A program made the translations under genes and the position numbers. A stretch of DNA of 64,000 nucleotides from an uncultured Alphaproteobacteria bacterium (GTDB lineage: Bacteria; Pseudomonadota; Alphaproteobacteria; Rhodobacterales; Rhodobacteraceae), in NCBI GenBank assembly GCA_902596605.1, contig CACJUU010000005.1:1-64000 (forward strand), read 5' to 3'. Positions 33,796 through 43,269 of this stretch are shown piece after piece. The stretch's first letter is position 1. Each line of letters begins with the position of its first letter. The notes under the pieces were generated by a model. That model ran no database searches and had not been told where the DNA came from. It saw only the letters and a program-made list of their open reading frames with translations.

Positions 33796-34530
33796 ATGAC
33801 TATTTTAGCTATTGAAAATATTGGAAAACAATTTGGTTCTCTAAAAGCCCTAGATGGCATCGATATTAACGTAGAAAAAAACACGTTTCACGGATTAATT
33901 GGACCAAACGGATCCGGTAAAAGCACCTTATTAAAAGCGTTAGCAGGCGACCATTTCGCAGATCAAGGAACAATAACTTTCGACGGTATAGATATTACCC
34001 ACCAACCCCCTGAATATAGGGCATCCATCGGATTAAATTTTAAGTTTCAAATAACAGCTATTTTCCCAGAATTATCCGTTTATGATAATATTCTACTGTC
34101 AGTCCAATCAACCGCTTCAATTTGGGAATTAATTCGATCACGCTCTAGAGCATCTTTAAATGATAAAATTTTAGAGACCCTAGAACAGTTTCAACTTCTA
34201 GACAAGGCAGAAAGTCTAGCTGGAGAGTTAAGTCATGGGCAACAGCAGTGGTTAGAAATATCGATGTCCGTAATCCGTAAACCCAAACTACTGTTATTGG
34301 ATGAGCCAACCGGTGGTATGAGTCCCGAGGAGAGGAGGGCTACCGGGGAACTACTCTTACCTATCAGAAAAGAAACGACCCTAGTGATTGTTGAACATGA
34401 TTTAGAATGGATTAAAGACATTTGTGATAATTTGACGGTGCTAGACCAGGGTAAAGTTTTGGACTCTGGAACCGTAGATAAGATAGAAAAATCTAATAAA
34501 GTTAAAGAGGTATATACAACCCGTGTCTAA
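33796..34530 (+). CDS. urtD: ABC transporter ATP-binding protein (UrtD-like)
   Basis: A 244-residue ABC ATPase. Walker A is GPNGSGKST (about 36-44); the signature region reads LSHGQQQWLEI, the variant with SHGQ-x-QWLEI that marks UrtD rather than LivG; Walker B is LLLLDEPTGGM and the H-loop His is in VIVEHDLEWIK. Of the transporter genes this one gives the best sequence argument for a urea/amide system. It overlaps the second ATPase gene by 8 bases, implying coupled translation. Confidence 0.87.
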   Translation: MTILAIENIGKQFGSLKALDGIDINVEKNTFHGLIGPNGSGKSTLLKALAGDHFADQGTITFDGIDITHQPPEYRASIGLNFKFQITAIFPELSVYDNILLSVQSTASIWELIRSRSRASLNDKILETLEQFQLLDKAESLAGELSHGQQQWLEISMSVIRKPKLLLLDEPTGGMSPEERRATGELLLPIRKETTLVIVEHDLEWIKDICDNLTVLDQGKVLDSGTVDKIEKSNKVKEVYTTRV

Positions 34531-35230
34531 AAAAAACGTTAATTTGTTTCTCGAAAATATTGATGCTGGATATGGAATAAGCCAGGTTTTGTTCGATGTT
34601 TCGCTGGATAACTATGGAGGATCAATAGCCATTCTAGGTAGAAACGGCGCGGGTAAAAGTACACTGCTTAAAACGATTGCTGGTGAGATCACGCCCAACA
34701 ATGGGAAAATTATTTTTGACGGTAAAAACATAGCGAGCGTGACTACGGACGCTAGAGCACGTAGTGGGATGGCTTACGTGCCACAAGAGGACTCTGTTTT
34801 TCTAAAATTGTCTGTTGAAGAGAATCTACTGCTTGGAACTTCTTCAAGCAGCGATTATTCACCCTCAGATATGGAGATGGTACTTGATTTTTTCCCTAAA
34901 CTATCTCAAAGGCTGGATCAGCAAGCAGGCACATTATCCGGGGGAGAACGAAAAATGCTTGCCATCAGTAGAGCGCTCATTGCCAGACCAAAATTGATAA
35001 TGTTGGATGAACCAACTGAGGGAGTATGGATTGGTGTTATTGAAGAAATAGCGGATCGACTAAAACAGTTGTCAGAAGAGATTTCTATTGTATTAGTAGA
35101 GCAGCATATAGAGTTAGCGTTTGAGGTTTGTGATTATGTTTTTGTGATGGATAGAGGGAAAATACCTCTGAAAGGCAAATCAAAAGATGTAAAAAAGAGT
35201 TCTGAACTGATGCGGCATTTAGCACCGTAA
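34523..35230 (+). CDS. urtE: ABC transporter ATP-binding protein (UrtE-like)
   Basis: Second ATPase, 235 residues, LivF/UrtE type. Walker A GRNGAGKST is at about 37-45, the signature LSGGERKML near 140 and Walker B LIMLDEPTEG near 158, with the H-loop in IVLVEQHIELA. After DEPTEG it reads VWIGVI where UrtE proteins usually have IQPSI, a small deviation in a segment near the dimer interface. It completes a permease2/ATPase2/binding-protein set. The first amidase gene starts 18 bases downstream. Confidence 0.85.
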   Translation: MSKKNVNLFLENIDAGYGISQVLFDVSLDNYGGSIAILGRNGAGKSTLLKTIAGEITPNNGKIIFDGKNIASVTTDARARSGMAYVPQEDSVFLKLSVEENLLLGTSSSSDYSPSDMEMVLDFFPKLSQRLDQQAGTLSGGERKMLAISRALIARPKLIMLDEPTEGVWIGVIEEIADRLKQLSEEISIVLVEQHIELAFEVCDYVFVMDRGKIPLKGKSKDVKKSSELMRHLAP

Positions 35231-35248
35231 AATTTAAAGGAGGAAAAA

Positions 35249-36769
35249 ATGGCTGTACAATTACCAACAAAAGCACAAATTTTAGAGATTGCTGCAGAAG
35301 TCGGTCTTGACTTGAGTGAAGAGGATGTGAGTTCGTTTCAAGGTTTATTTCAGGGCAGTGTAGATGCTTATAATGCAGTTGATGAGATGCCCGATAATCT
35401 CCCAGAAGTTAAATATCCTAGAACACCTGGGTATAAGCCAAGAGGCGAGGAGAATAAATATAATGCGTGGCACGTAAAAACTACTGTTAATGGGAATTCG
35501 AGAGGAAAACTGAAGGGAAAGACAGTAGTTTTAAAGGATAACATAATGCTTGCTGGTGTGCCTATGATGAATGGCGCTTCTACCCTTGAAGGATATGTCC
35601 CGGATATAGATGCAACTGTGACCAATAGGCTTCTTGATGCTGGTGCAACAATAGTAGGCAAGGCGCACTGCGAGTTTTATTGTTTGTCAGGGGGAAGCCA
35701 TACGAGTGCCTCGGGTCCAGTTCATAATCCGCATAAAATGGGTTACATGGCCGGCGGTTCGTCCTCTGGAAGTGCAGCACTGGTTGCTGCTGAAGAGGTA
35801 GATATGGCTATGGGCGGAGACCAAGGCGGTTCTATAAGGATGCCCGCATCATATTGTGGTATCTATGGAATGAAACCAACACACGGATTAGTTCCTTATA
35901 CAGGAATTATGCCGATTGAAATTTATATCGATCATACTGGTCCTATGACAAACAATGTTGAGGATAACGCATTAATGTTAGAAGCTATAGCTGGCAGCGA
36001 TGGCTATGATCCTAGGCAATACAATGTAAAAACGCAAAAATACACGGATGCTTTGAAGGGTGTAGATGGCTTGAAAGGTATGAGAATTGCAGTGGTTAAA
36101 GAAGGGTTTGGACACGAAAATACAGAAAAAGATGTAGACCAAAAAGTTAAAGCAGCCTTAGACAAAATTAAGTCAATGGGTGCTATTGTGGAAGAAGTTT
36201 CGATACCCATGCATGCGTTAGGGCCGGCACTCTGGACGCCCATTGGAACAGAGGGTTTAACCCAAACTATGATGTGGGGTGACGGTTACGGCGTAAGTCG
36301 CCCCGATCTTTATGTTACCAGCCTAATGGATTTTCATAGGAACTGGAGGTCAAGAGCAAATGAGTTATCTGAAACTACGAAACTATTGACAATGTTTGGT
36401 ACCTACATAAGGAATTACTATGGAAGTAGGTACTATGGAAAAGCGATGAATCTTACGAGAATGCTAACAGCAGCCTATGATAAGGTGTTAGATAGCTACG
36501 ATTTGCTTGCCATGCCAACAACTGTTGTAAAATCTCAGCCTATACCAGCTCCGGATGCTAGTCGGGAAGAATATGTGCAAAGGGGGTTTGAAATGTTGGC
36601 TAACACTCAGGGCTTTGATATTACACATCATCCAGCTATGGCTCTACCTTGCGGTATGTCAGATGGGCTTCCTGTTAGTCTTCAGTTGGTAGGAAAACAT
36701 TTTAATGAGAGTACGATATACCAAGCAGCTCATGGATTTCAAGAAGGCACAGACTGGAAAAATATGTAA
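35249..36769 (+). CDS. Amidase, signature family (first of tandem pair)
   Basis: A 506-residue amidase-signature enzyme that hydrolyses R-CONH2 to acid and ammonia. The Ser-cisSer-Lys triad is complete: Lys96 (VVLKDN), Ser171 (GGSSSGS) and Ser195 (DQGGSIRMP), with the spacing of FAAH and malonamidase. The alpha-helical N-terminal extension of about 75 residues and the overall layout resemble the broad-range amidases found with nitrile hydratase in Rhodococcus; no nitrile hydratase is present here. A strong AAAGGAGG ribosome binding site precedes the ATG. It is followed 18 bases later by a close paralog and preceded by the transporter, so an imported amide is the probable substrate. Confidence 0.88.
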   Translation: MAVQLPTKAQILEIAAEVGLDLSEEDVSSFQGLFQGSVDAYNAVDEMPDNLPEVKYPRTPGYKPRGEENKYNAWHVKTTVNGNSRGKLKGKTVVLKDNIMLAGVPMMNGASTLEGYVPDIDATVTNRLLDAGATIVGKAHCEFYCLSGGSHTSASGPVHNPHKMGYMAGGSSSGSAALVAAEEVDMAMGGDQGGSIRMPASYCGIYGMKPTHGLVPYTGIMPIEIYIDHTGPMTNNVEDNALMLEAIAGSDGYDPRQYNVKTQKYTDALKGVDGLKGMRIAVVKEGFGHENTEKDVDQKVKAALDKIKSMGAIVEEVSIPMHALGPALWTPIGTEGLTQTMMWGDGYGVSRPDLYVTSLMDFHRNWRSRANELSETTKLLTMFGTYIRNYYGSRYYGKAMNLTRMLTAAYDKVLDSYDLLAMPTTVVKSQPIPAPDASREEYVQRGFEMLANTQGFDITHHPAMALPCGMSDGLPVSLQLVGKHFNESTIYQAAHGFQEGTDWKNM

Positions 36770-36787
36770 GTGTAATAGGGCAACGTT

Positions 36788-38314
36788 ATGGTGATTAAGT
36801 TACCAAATACTTGGGATATAAAAGCTATCTCAGAGGAAATTGGTTTGGACCTAGAAGAAGAGGAAATTCTCGAATATATAGAGCTTATGGGTCCCACTAT
36901 CGAGTCCTACAATTTCATTGATACAGTCCCTGATAATATACCGTCAGTGAAATACAGCAGAACACCTGGTTATAAACCTAGAGGAGAAGAAAATAAATAC
37001 AATGCGTGGCACGTAAAAACTACGGTGAATGGTAATTCTAGAGGAAAACTTGTTGGCAAAAAAGTTGTTTTAAAAGATAATGTAATGCTGGCAGGAGTTC
37101 CCTTTATGAATGGATCAGCCACTCTTGAAGGCTACCAGCCCGATATGGATGCTACGATTGTGACGAGATTGCTTGATGCGGGTGCTACCATAGTTGGTAA
37201 AGCACATTGTGAAAATTTTTGCTTCTCATGCGGTAGCCATACCAATTCAACAGGACCTTGCCATAATCCACATAAAATGGGTTATATGGCAGGGGGATCT
37301 TCTTCAGGAAGCGCTGTATTAGTGGCTGCTGGTGAAGCTGATATGGCTATTGGAGGAGATCAGGGTGGATCAATTAGAATGCCAGCTTCTTGGTGCGGTA
37401 TCTATGGTATGAAACCTACTCATGGATTGGTTCCTTATACTGGAATTATGCCTATCGAAATTACGGTAGATCATGCTGGCCCAATGACAAGTAATGTTGA
37501 AGACAATGCGCTAATGCTTGAAGTTATTGCAGGGTCGGACGGACTTGATCCAAGACAAATTGATATAAAAACCCACAAATATACAAAGTCGTTATTAGGA
37601 AAAAATGGGTTAGAGAATTTAAGAATTGGAGTTGTAAAAGAAGGCTTTCAGCAAGAAGGGTATGAAGATGATGTGAACTTTAAGGTACGAAGTGCTCTTA
37701 ATCATTTTAAAGAAGCTGGTGCCGTCGTAGAAGAGGTATCTATTCCACTTCATTTAAAGGCTCCAGCACTTCTTGCCCCCATATATTTTGAAGGGGGGAC
37801 TCAGACTATGATGTATGGTGATGGTTATGGTGTAAGCAGGTCTGACCTCTATTCTACTAGCCTGATGGACTTTCATAGAAATTGGAGAACTAGGGCAAAT
37901 GAGCTCCCAGCAACAGTCAAATTGGTTACCCTTTTGGGAACTTATATTAGGAAAAAACACGGAAGTAGATATTTTGGGAAATCTATAAATTTAATTCGAA
38001 TGTTGCGTTCAGCATATGATGAAAAACTTTCAAGTTATAATTTACTAGTAATGCCCACAACTGCTGCGAAGGCACAAGCTATTCCCAATGCTGGAGCGAG
38101 TATCACGGAAGTTATTCAGTCAGCTTTGCCCTTATATTTAAATGGAAACACCCAGCCATTTAATGCGACTCACCATCCAGCAATGGCAGTGCCGTGCGGA
38201 ATGTCCGCGGGATTACCTGTAAGCCTTATGCTTATTGGCAAGCATTTTGATGAACCAACGATCTACAGAGCAGCACACGCTTTTCAAGAGACAATTGATT
38301 GGAGGTCAATTTAA
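36788..38314 (+). CDS. Amidase, signature family (second of tandem pair)
   Basis: A 508-residue paralog of the preceding amidase; long blocks are identical (for example KPRGEENKYNAWHVK) while the N-terminal helices and the region after about 230 differ more. The catalytic Lys96, Ser171 and Ser195 are all kept. Substrate-pocket neighbours vary: ENFCFSCGSHTNSTG here against EFYCLSGGSHTSASG in the first copy. The pair most likely arose by tandem duplication and may have split substrate range. ureE begins 22 bases downstream, linking amide hydrolysis and the urease genes in one transcript. Confidence 0.88.
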   Translation: MVIKLPNTWDIKAISEEIGLDLEEEEILEYIELMGPTIESYNFIDTVPDNIPSVKYSRTPGYKPRGEENKYNAWHVKTTVNGNSRGKLVGKKVVLKDNVMLAGVPFMNGSATLEGYQPDMDATIVTRLLDAGATIVGKAHCENFCFSCGSHTNSTGPCHNPHKMGYMAGGSSSGSAVLVAAGEADMAIGGDQGGSIRMPASWCGIYGMKPTHGLVPYTGIMPIEITVDHAGPMTSNVEDNALMLEVIAGSDGLDPRQIDIKTHKYTKSLLGKNGLENLRIGVVKEGFQQEGYEDDVNFKVRSALNHFKEAGAVVEEVSIPLHLKAPALLAPIYFEGGTQTMMYGDGYGVSRSDLYSTSLMDFHRNWRTRANELPATVKLVTLLGTYIRKKHGSRYFGKSINLIRMLRSAYDEKLSSYNLLVMPTTAAKAQAIPNAGASITEVIQSALPLYLNGNTQPFNATHHPAMAVPCGMSAGLPVSLMLIGKHFDEPTIYRAAHAFQETIDWRSI

Positions 38315-38336
38315 TCGCTAAATGGTTTAAAGTTAT

Positions 38337-38792
38337 ATGATTTTCGAAAAAATATTGGGAAACGAGAGCGACGAATTATTCTCCGAAAAGCTTCATCAAC
38401 TTTCTCATAGGTCATTGGTAGATTACATTGAAATAAAGGCAGAAGATTCCTTTAGACGAAGGATGAGGATGGTTTCAATTGATGGAAGAGAATACAAGCT
38501 TGCTATCCCAAGATCGCAGAAGATTGAAAATGGATCTATTCTATGGTTATCAGAAGATTTCGCAGTTGTTATCAGAATACTTAATGGTCCAAAACTTCGG
38601 GTAATACCCAAGAATATGACATCGGCAGTAAGGTTAGGGTATCATTGCGGAAATTTACATTGGAAAACAAACTTTATCCAAGGAGGTATAGAGATCATTC
38701 TCACCGGTGAGAGTCAAAACTACTATGATAGGCTAAAGACATTAGAAGAATTTGCTGATTTTGAAGTGGAATATTTAGAAAATGACAATTGA
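38337..38792 (+). CDS. ureE: Urease accessory protein UreE (nickel carrier)
   Basis: A 151-residue UreE that delivers nickel during urease assembly. The N-terminal peptide-binding domain contains RRRMRMVSIDGREYKLAIPR, and the C-terminal metal domain has GYHCGNLHW, matching the conserved YHLGNRH segment whose His binds nickel at the dimer interface; the Arg is replaced by Leu. The C-terminus is acidic and lacks the His-rich tail of enterobacterial UreE. It overlaps ureF by 11 bases. First of six urease genes in the order E-F-AB-C-G-D, which differs from the common D-A-B-C-E-F-G order. Confidence 0.8.
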   Translation: MIFEKILGNESDELFSEKLHQLSHRSLVDYIEIKAEDSFRRRMRMVSIDGREYKLAIPRSQKIENGSILWLSEDFAVVIRILNGPKLRVIPKNMTSAVRLGYHCGNLHWKTNFIQGGIEIILTGESQNYYDRLKTLEEFADFEVEYLENDN

Positions 38793-39438
38793 TTTTTTAA
38801 GGTCACTTCAACTTGCAGATAGTGGGTTCCCAACAGGAAATTTTGGTTATTCCTGGGGTTTAGAAACCGCAGTTTACAAAGGGTTGCTAACAAAAAGTAA
38901 TTTTTCACTATGGTTAGAAAGTGAAATGTTAGATAGATGGGCCTTCTTTGATCGCATAATATTGTCTGAATCTTGGAGTAAAAATATTCACAATTTCCTG
39001 TTATGGGAGAAAAAAATAGATAAATTTTTTTGGTCAAAAAAACAAAAAAAGGACTCTATCGGTGCTGGTCGCGTCTATTTAGAGAGTCTTAATCGGTTTG
39101 ACTCAAAAAAGTCATCGGACTTATTGAAAATGTTAAACGGAAATAAGATTTATGGACATTTATCTGCGTTACAAGGAATTATATATAAAAGGATGGGTTT
39201 TTCAAGATATGAAACTACGCTAATAGGTGCCCATGTTAATTCACAATCTTTAATATCTGCAGCGGTAAGATTAAATATTGTTTCATCTATGAGCGGACAA
39301 ATTTACTATTCTGAGTTGATACCGAAATTAGCAGATCTTTGTTCAAGAAACTGTTGTGAAGATGATATCGGCGGCTTTTTCCCAAGTGGAGAAATAGCGT
39401 TGCTAAATTTTAAACCTAATTCTTTGTTTGTTAATTAA
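38782..39438 (+). CDS. ureF: Urease accessory protein UreF
   Basis: A 218-residue all-helical assembly factor that joins UreD and UreG on the apo-urease and helps gate GTP hydrolysis. The N-terminal SLQLADSGFPTGNFGYSWGLETAV corresponds to the family signature LLQL-x-S-x-x-x-P-x-G-x-F-x-Y-S-x-G-L-E. The rest is shorter and more diverged than in classical UreF but keeps the GAGRVYLES and AAVRLNIVSSM segments. It overlaps ureE by 11 bases and is followed by ureAB after 9 bases. Confidence 0.8.
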   Translation: MTIDFLRSLQLADSGFPTGNFGYSWGLETAVYKGLLTKSNFSLWLESEMLDRWAFFDRIILSESWSKNIHNFLLWEKKIDKFFWSKKQKKDSIGAGRVYLESLNRFDSKKSSDLLKMLNGNKIYGHLSALQGIIYKRMGFSRYETTLIGAHVNSQSLISAAVRLNIVSSMSGQIYYSELIPKLADLCSRNCCEDDIGGFFPSGEIALLNFKPNSLFVN

Positions 39439-39447
39439 GGAGTAATT

Positions 39448-40137
39448 ATGAATTTAACACCTACTGAAATGGAACGGCTGACAATATTTACGGTTGCTGA
39501 GTTAGCACGGCGGTATAAAAAGCATGGTGTAAAGCTCAGCATGCCAGAGGCACAAGCGCTTATTGCGGATGAAATATTATTAGGTGCAAGACAGGGAATG
39601 TCTCACTCGGAGCTTGTAACCTATGGTAGTAACATCTTGACTGCTGAAAATGTTGAGGAAGGAGTAGCAAACCTAATAAGGTCAATCTCAATTGAAGTAT
39701 CACTTAAAGAGGGTACAAAATTAGTAACAATATTTGATCCTATTGAACCAGATAATGCAGAAAAGATTCCAGGTCAAATTTACTGTGCGAAGGGAGATGT
39801 TGAGTTAAACAAAAATAGAAAAATTATAAAATTAAAAGTGATTAATGCTGGAGATCGATCTATTCAAGTAAGATCTCATGCCCACTTTTTCGAGGTTAAT
39901 AGAGTGCTGTTATTTGACAGAGAAAAGGCTTTCGGTATGAGATTAGATAGGCCTTCTGGGGGAGGGGAACGCTTTGATCCAGGTATAGAAAAAGAGGTAT
40001 CCTTGGTCGCTTATGGAGGAAATAAGTTTGTAGAAGGCTTTTCGGGTTTGACACGAGGACATTTGAGTAAGACTGATGTGAAAAAAAAGGCGCTACAGAG
40101 AGCAAAGGAAAACCATTTTATCGCCGAGAAGAAATAA
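39448..40137 (+). CDS. ureAB: Fused urease gamma and beta subunits
   Basis: A 229-residue fusion. Residues 1-100 are a UreA-type gamma subunit (MNLTPTEMERLTIFTVAELA..., MPEAQALIADEILLGARQG, ending GTKLVTIFDPI). Residues about 106-229 are a UreB-type beta subunit (KIPGQIYCAKGDVEL, GDRSIQVRSHAHFFEVN, FDPGIEKEVSLVAYGG), plus a lysine-rich tail of about 20 residues. A fused gamma-beta chain is known from Helicobacter; Alphaproteobacteria usually have separate ureA and ureB. The ATG has a good GGAG-type site in TTAAGGAGTAATT. Its stop overlaps the ureC start by 1 base. Confidence 0.88.
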   Translation: MNLTPTEMERLTIFTVAELARRYKKHGVKLSMPEAQALIADEILLGARQGMSHSELVTYGSNILTAENVEEGVANLIRSISIEVSLKEGTKLVTIFDPIEPDNAEKIPGQIYCAKGDVELNKNRKIIKLKVINAGDRSIQVRSHAHFFEVNRVLLFDREKAFGMRLDRPSGGGERFDPGIEKEVSLVAYGGNKFVEGFSGLTRGHLSKTDVKKKALQRAKENHFIAEKK

Positions 40138-41840
40138 TGAAGATATCAAGAGAACAATATGCCTCCTTTTATGGCCCCACCACAGGTGATGTTTTTCGTC
40201 TAGGGGATACCTCACTGCTTGCAGAAGTTGAAAAAGATTTTGCATACTATGGTGACGAATTGACAACGGGTGCTGGTAAAAACATGAGAGACGGTGAAGG
40301 ATTTCGTCCAAGTGGAACAGATAAATCAGGCGCTTTAGATTTAGTTGTTCAAAACGCTGTAATAATTGATCCAATATTAGGCATTATAAAGGGAGATATA
40401 GGAGTAAGAAGAGGTAAGATTGTCGATATCGGGAAGGCAGGTAATCCCGACATTATGGATTCTGTTAACAAAAATTTGGTCACTGGTCCAAATACTACAG
40501 TTATCCATGGTGACAATATGATAATAACACCAGGAATAGTAGAAGCACATTCACATTTTCTTTCTCCACAACAAACATGGCATGCACTTGCTGGTGGTTG
40601 TACCACAATGATAGGTATGAGCCCTGGTCCACATTTTGATGTCAGTTGCTCCGGTCCGTTTACATTAGGAAAACTAATTCAAGCGGCAGACGAGTTTCCT
40701 ATTAATTTTGGTTTCTTGGGTAGAGGTTCATCTAATCCGTCAGCTGTTGAAGAGAGTGTTGGAGGTGGCGCTCTTGGAGTGAAAATTCATGAAGATTTTG
40801 GTGCATCAGGAGCAGTGATTGATGGGTGTTTGATTGCAGCTGATAACAATGATTTTTCCGTACATATCCATACTGACACAATAAATGAATTTGGGTTTTA
40901 TCAAGACACGATGAAGGCAATTAAAGATCGAACAATTCATATGTACCATACTGAAGGAGCAGGTGGGGGACACGCACCTGATATCTTAGCAGTCAACGGT
41001 TGGGAAAATGTAATTCCATCTTCAACAAACCCAACCAACCCCTTTACGGCGGCGGCTCTTGAAGAAGGAGTGCCCATGACGATGCTCGCGCATATGATGA
41101 GTTATGAGTTACCAGAAGACGTCTCTTTTGCAGAGTGTAGAATACGTCCCCAGACTATGGCAGCAGAAGATATCCTGCATGATATGGGAGCCATTTCCAT
41201 ATTTGCAACGGATACTCAGGGAATGGGACGACTTGCAGAAAATGGAACAAAAGCCTTTCAATTGGCTTCCGTTATGAAAGATCATTTTGGAAGGTTTAAA
41301 GAAGAAAAAACTGCTAATGCTGATAATGAAAGGATCTTACGTTACATCGCAAAGCTTACAATAAATCCGTCTATTGCAGCAGGTATTTCTGATTATGTTG
41401 GTTCTATTAGTCCAGGAAAATATGCAGACTTTGTGATTTGGCGAAGAGATCATTTTATGGCAAAACCTGAACAAGTAGTTAAGTGTGGAGAAATAGTATG
41501 GTCAAAAATGGGTGACGGAAACGGAAGCTTTATAGGGACAGAACCATTGATCCAGAGACCTATGTGGGGCGCCATTGGGCGTTCAAAATCGGAAAACGGT
41601 TTTACCTTCGTAAGTAAGTTAGCAATCGAAAATGCAGTATTTGACAAGTTGGATGTAAAAAAGAAGTTTTTACCGATCAAATCGGTTCGCACGCTGAGAA
41701 AAACAGATATGATTCGTAATAATGCAACGCCATCAATAGAAATTGATAGCAATACATTTGAGGTGAGAGCTGATGGCCGTTTATTGAATTCTCCACCAGC
41801 GAAGAGAGTCCCCTTAAATAGAAGTTATTTTGTCAGATGA
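40137..41840 (+). CDS. ureC: Urease alpha subunit (catalytic), with altered pocket residues
   Basis: A 567-residue nickel amidohydrolase matching urease alpha along its whole length. Nickel ligands are intact: His138 and His140 (EAHSH), carbamylated Lys216 and His218 (GVKIHED), His245 (HIHTDT), His271 ([13 protein letters not shown]) and Asp359 (ATDTQ). The mobile flap, normally MVCHHL, reads MLAHMM: the catalytic His319 stays but the flap Cys is Ala318 and the next His is Met320. The pocket loop GTGPA is SPGPH (Ala to His166) and SQAMGR is TQGMGR (Ala to Gly362). By-eye alignment with K. aerogenes UreC from memory. It is an active urease or an enzyme for a related compound. Confidence 0.87.
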   Translation: MKISREQYASFYGPTTGDVFRLGDTSLLAEVEKDFAYYGDELTTGAGKNMRDGEGFRPSGTDKSGALDLVVQNAVIIDPILGIIKGDIGVRRGKIVDIGKAGNPDIMDSVNKNLVTGPNTTVIHGDNMIITPGIVEAHSHFLSPQQTWHALAGGCTTMIGMSPGPHFDVSCSGPFTLGKLIQAADEFPINFGFLGRGSSNPSAVEESVGGGALGVKIHEDFGASGAVIDGCLIAADNNDFSVHIHTDTINEFGFYQDTMKAIKDRTIHMYHTEGAGGGHAPDILAVNGWENVIPSSTNPTNPFTAAALEEGVPMTMLAHMMSYELPEDVSFAECRIRPQTMAAEDILHDMGAISIFATDTQGMGRLAENGTKAFQLASVMKDHFGRFKEEKTANADNERILRYIAKLTINPSIAAGISDYVGSISPGKYADFVIWRRDHFMAKPEQVVKCGEIVWSKMGDGNGSFIGTEPLIQRPMWGAIGRSKSENGFTFVSKLAIENAVFDKLDVKKKFLPIKSVRTLRKTDMIRNNATPSIEIDSNTFEVRADGRLLNSPPAKRVPLNRSYFVR

Positions 41841-42442
41841 CAGCGGCTAGAATAGGAATAGGTGGTCCTGTTGGATCCGGAAAGACTGCTTTAATAGAGC
41901 AACTATTAGATAATTTTAAAAAAAAATCAATTAGCGTTGCGGTAATAACAAACGATTTAGTAACAGATGAGGATGCGCTGAGGATAAAAAAAAGTGGAAA
42001 ATTAACAGAAGATAGAGTGGTTGCTGTTCAAGCGGGAGCTTGTCCACATACCGTTATAAGAGAGGATCCGAGCTTGAACATTAGCGCTGCTGATAAACTG
42101 GAAAAAAAATTCCCAGATTTAAAAGCTATTATAATTGAAAGTGGTGGTGATAACCTTGCGTCAACATTTTCCCTAGATCTAGTAGACTGGTGGATGTTTG
42201 TGATTGACGTTGCAGGGGGTGATGATATTCCAAGAAAAAATGGACCCGGTGTTTTAAATTGTGATTTATTAGTGATAAATAAAATTGATCTTGCCCCACA
42301 CGTTGGGGTTAATCTTAAAGATATGCTTTTAGACGCAAAGTCAGTAAGGCAGGGTAAGAAAGTTATTAGCTCAAATTGCAAAACTGGTAAAGGAGTTGAT
42401 GACTTGTTTTCTATAATTGAAAAAGAGGTAATTTTTGAGTAA
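41837..42442 (+). CDS. ureG: Urease accessory GTPase UreG
   Basis: A 201-residue SIMIBI-class GTPase that couples GTP hydrolysis to nickel insertion. P-loop GPVGSGKT is at residues 9-16; the nickel-binding Cys-Pro-His motif is in [13 protein letters not shown] (near 70), and the guanine-specificity motif NKID is near 150. [12 protein letters not shown] is the usual Mg/switch region. It overlaps ureC by 4 bases and ureD by 8 bases. It is the best-conserved accessory protein in this operon. Confidence 0.93.
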   Translation: MTAARIGIGGPVGSGKTALIEQLLDNFKKKSISVAVITNDLVTDEDALRIKKSGKLTEDRVVAVQAGACPHTVIREDPSLNISAADKLEKKFPDLKAIIIESGGDNLASTFSLDLVDWWMFVIDVAGGDDIPRKNGPGVLNCDLLVINKIDLAPHVGVNLKDMLLDAKSVRQGKKVISSNCKTGKGVDDLFSIIEKEVIFE

Positions 42443-43253
42443 ACATACTGACCAAATTAAACAAGAAAGTAAATTTGTCTTCAATATTGAGATTGAGAAA
42501 AACAATCACAACAAGTTCAAGCTAATAAAAAAGAAAGTTACCTTCCCTTGGTCTTTGGGACGAGGTTATGAGCAAAAAAGTGGTATAAATTGTGTTCGGA
42601 TATTGCCTCAGGTAGCTGGAGCCGGATTAATGTCTGGGGATAACTTTTTTCAAAGAGTTTATTTAGGAAAAGATGCGAGAGCCAAGGTACAGGACTCGGG
42701 TTCCATGATTGTTCTTTCAGGACAGAAGGGTCCCGCGTCAACCCATTGGGAATATACGGTTGATGAAGGCGGTGTATTAATTCTTGATTCTGAGCCTTAT
42801 TGCCTTTTAGACAATGCGAGGTGCGAAGTTTATAATACCTTTTATCTATCTGATAGTGCGACAGTAATAGCTCTTGATGGTTTCTGTCATTCAAAAAATT
42901 TAGTGGAAAAATTTGGATTCTATAAAAACGAAACCAAGGTTAAGTCTTTAGATGGGAAATTAATTTTAATAGATCGACAAAAAGCGTTAGCTGACTCTCT
43001 ACATCGTCTTTCAAAATATGTTGAAAAGGGGTCAGGAGCAGTCGGAACAATAAATATTTTTGCCGTGAAAAAGATAAGTGAAAACCTGATGGTAGTTGTT
43101 GATGACCTAGATATTCCTCATGCAAGAGCAGCGTTCAATGGCATATCTGGATTTTCTATACGGCTGCTGGCTCCATCTGGAGGACAACTTCGTAATGTCA
43201 CAAAACACGTTTTATACCAGTTCGAAAAAAAACTGAAAGAGCTAGTAGCTTGA
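42435..43253 (+). CDS. ureD: Urease accessory protein UreD
   Basis: A 272-residue assembly scaffold that binds apo-urease and channels nickel with UreF and UreG. The [17 protein letters not shown] segment matches the family GGLVGGD pattern, followed by a beta-rich core ([41 protein letters not shown]) and a C-terminal YLRARAAF-like region ([12 protein letters not shown]). It is more divergent than UreG and UreC. Placing ureD last is unusual, since it is often first. The gene is convergent with the copper amine oxidase, 16 bases apart. Confidence 0.8.
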   Translation: MSKHTDQIKQESKFVFNIEIEKNNHNKFKLIKKKVTFPWSLGRGYEQKSGINCVRILPQVAGAGLMSGDNFFQRVYLGKDARAKVQDSGSMIVLSGQKGPASTHWEYTVDEGGVLILDSEPYCLLDNARCEVYNTFYLSDSATVIALDGFCHSKNLVEKFGFYKNETKVKSLDGKLILIDRQKALADSLHRLSKYVEKGSGAVGTINIFAVKKISENLMVVVDDLDIPHARAAFNGISGFSIRLLAPSGGQLRNVTKHVLYQFEKKLKELVA

Positions 43254-43269
43254 TCCAACAAAAAGAAAA

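Noticed and set aside
38337-38792. UreE missing its nickel-binding histidine
   Set aside because: The conserved His of the GNRH segment is present as GNLH; only the His-rich tail and the following His pair are absent, which is common.
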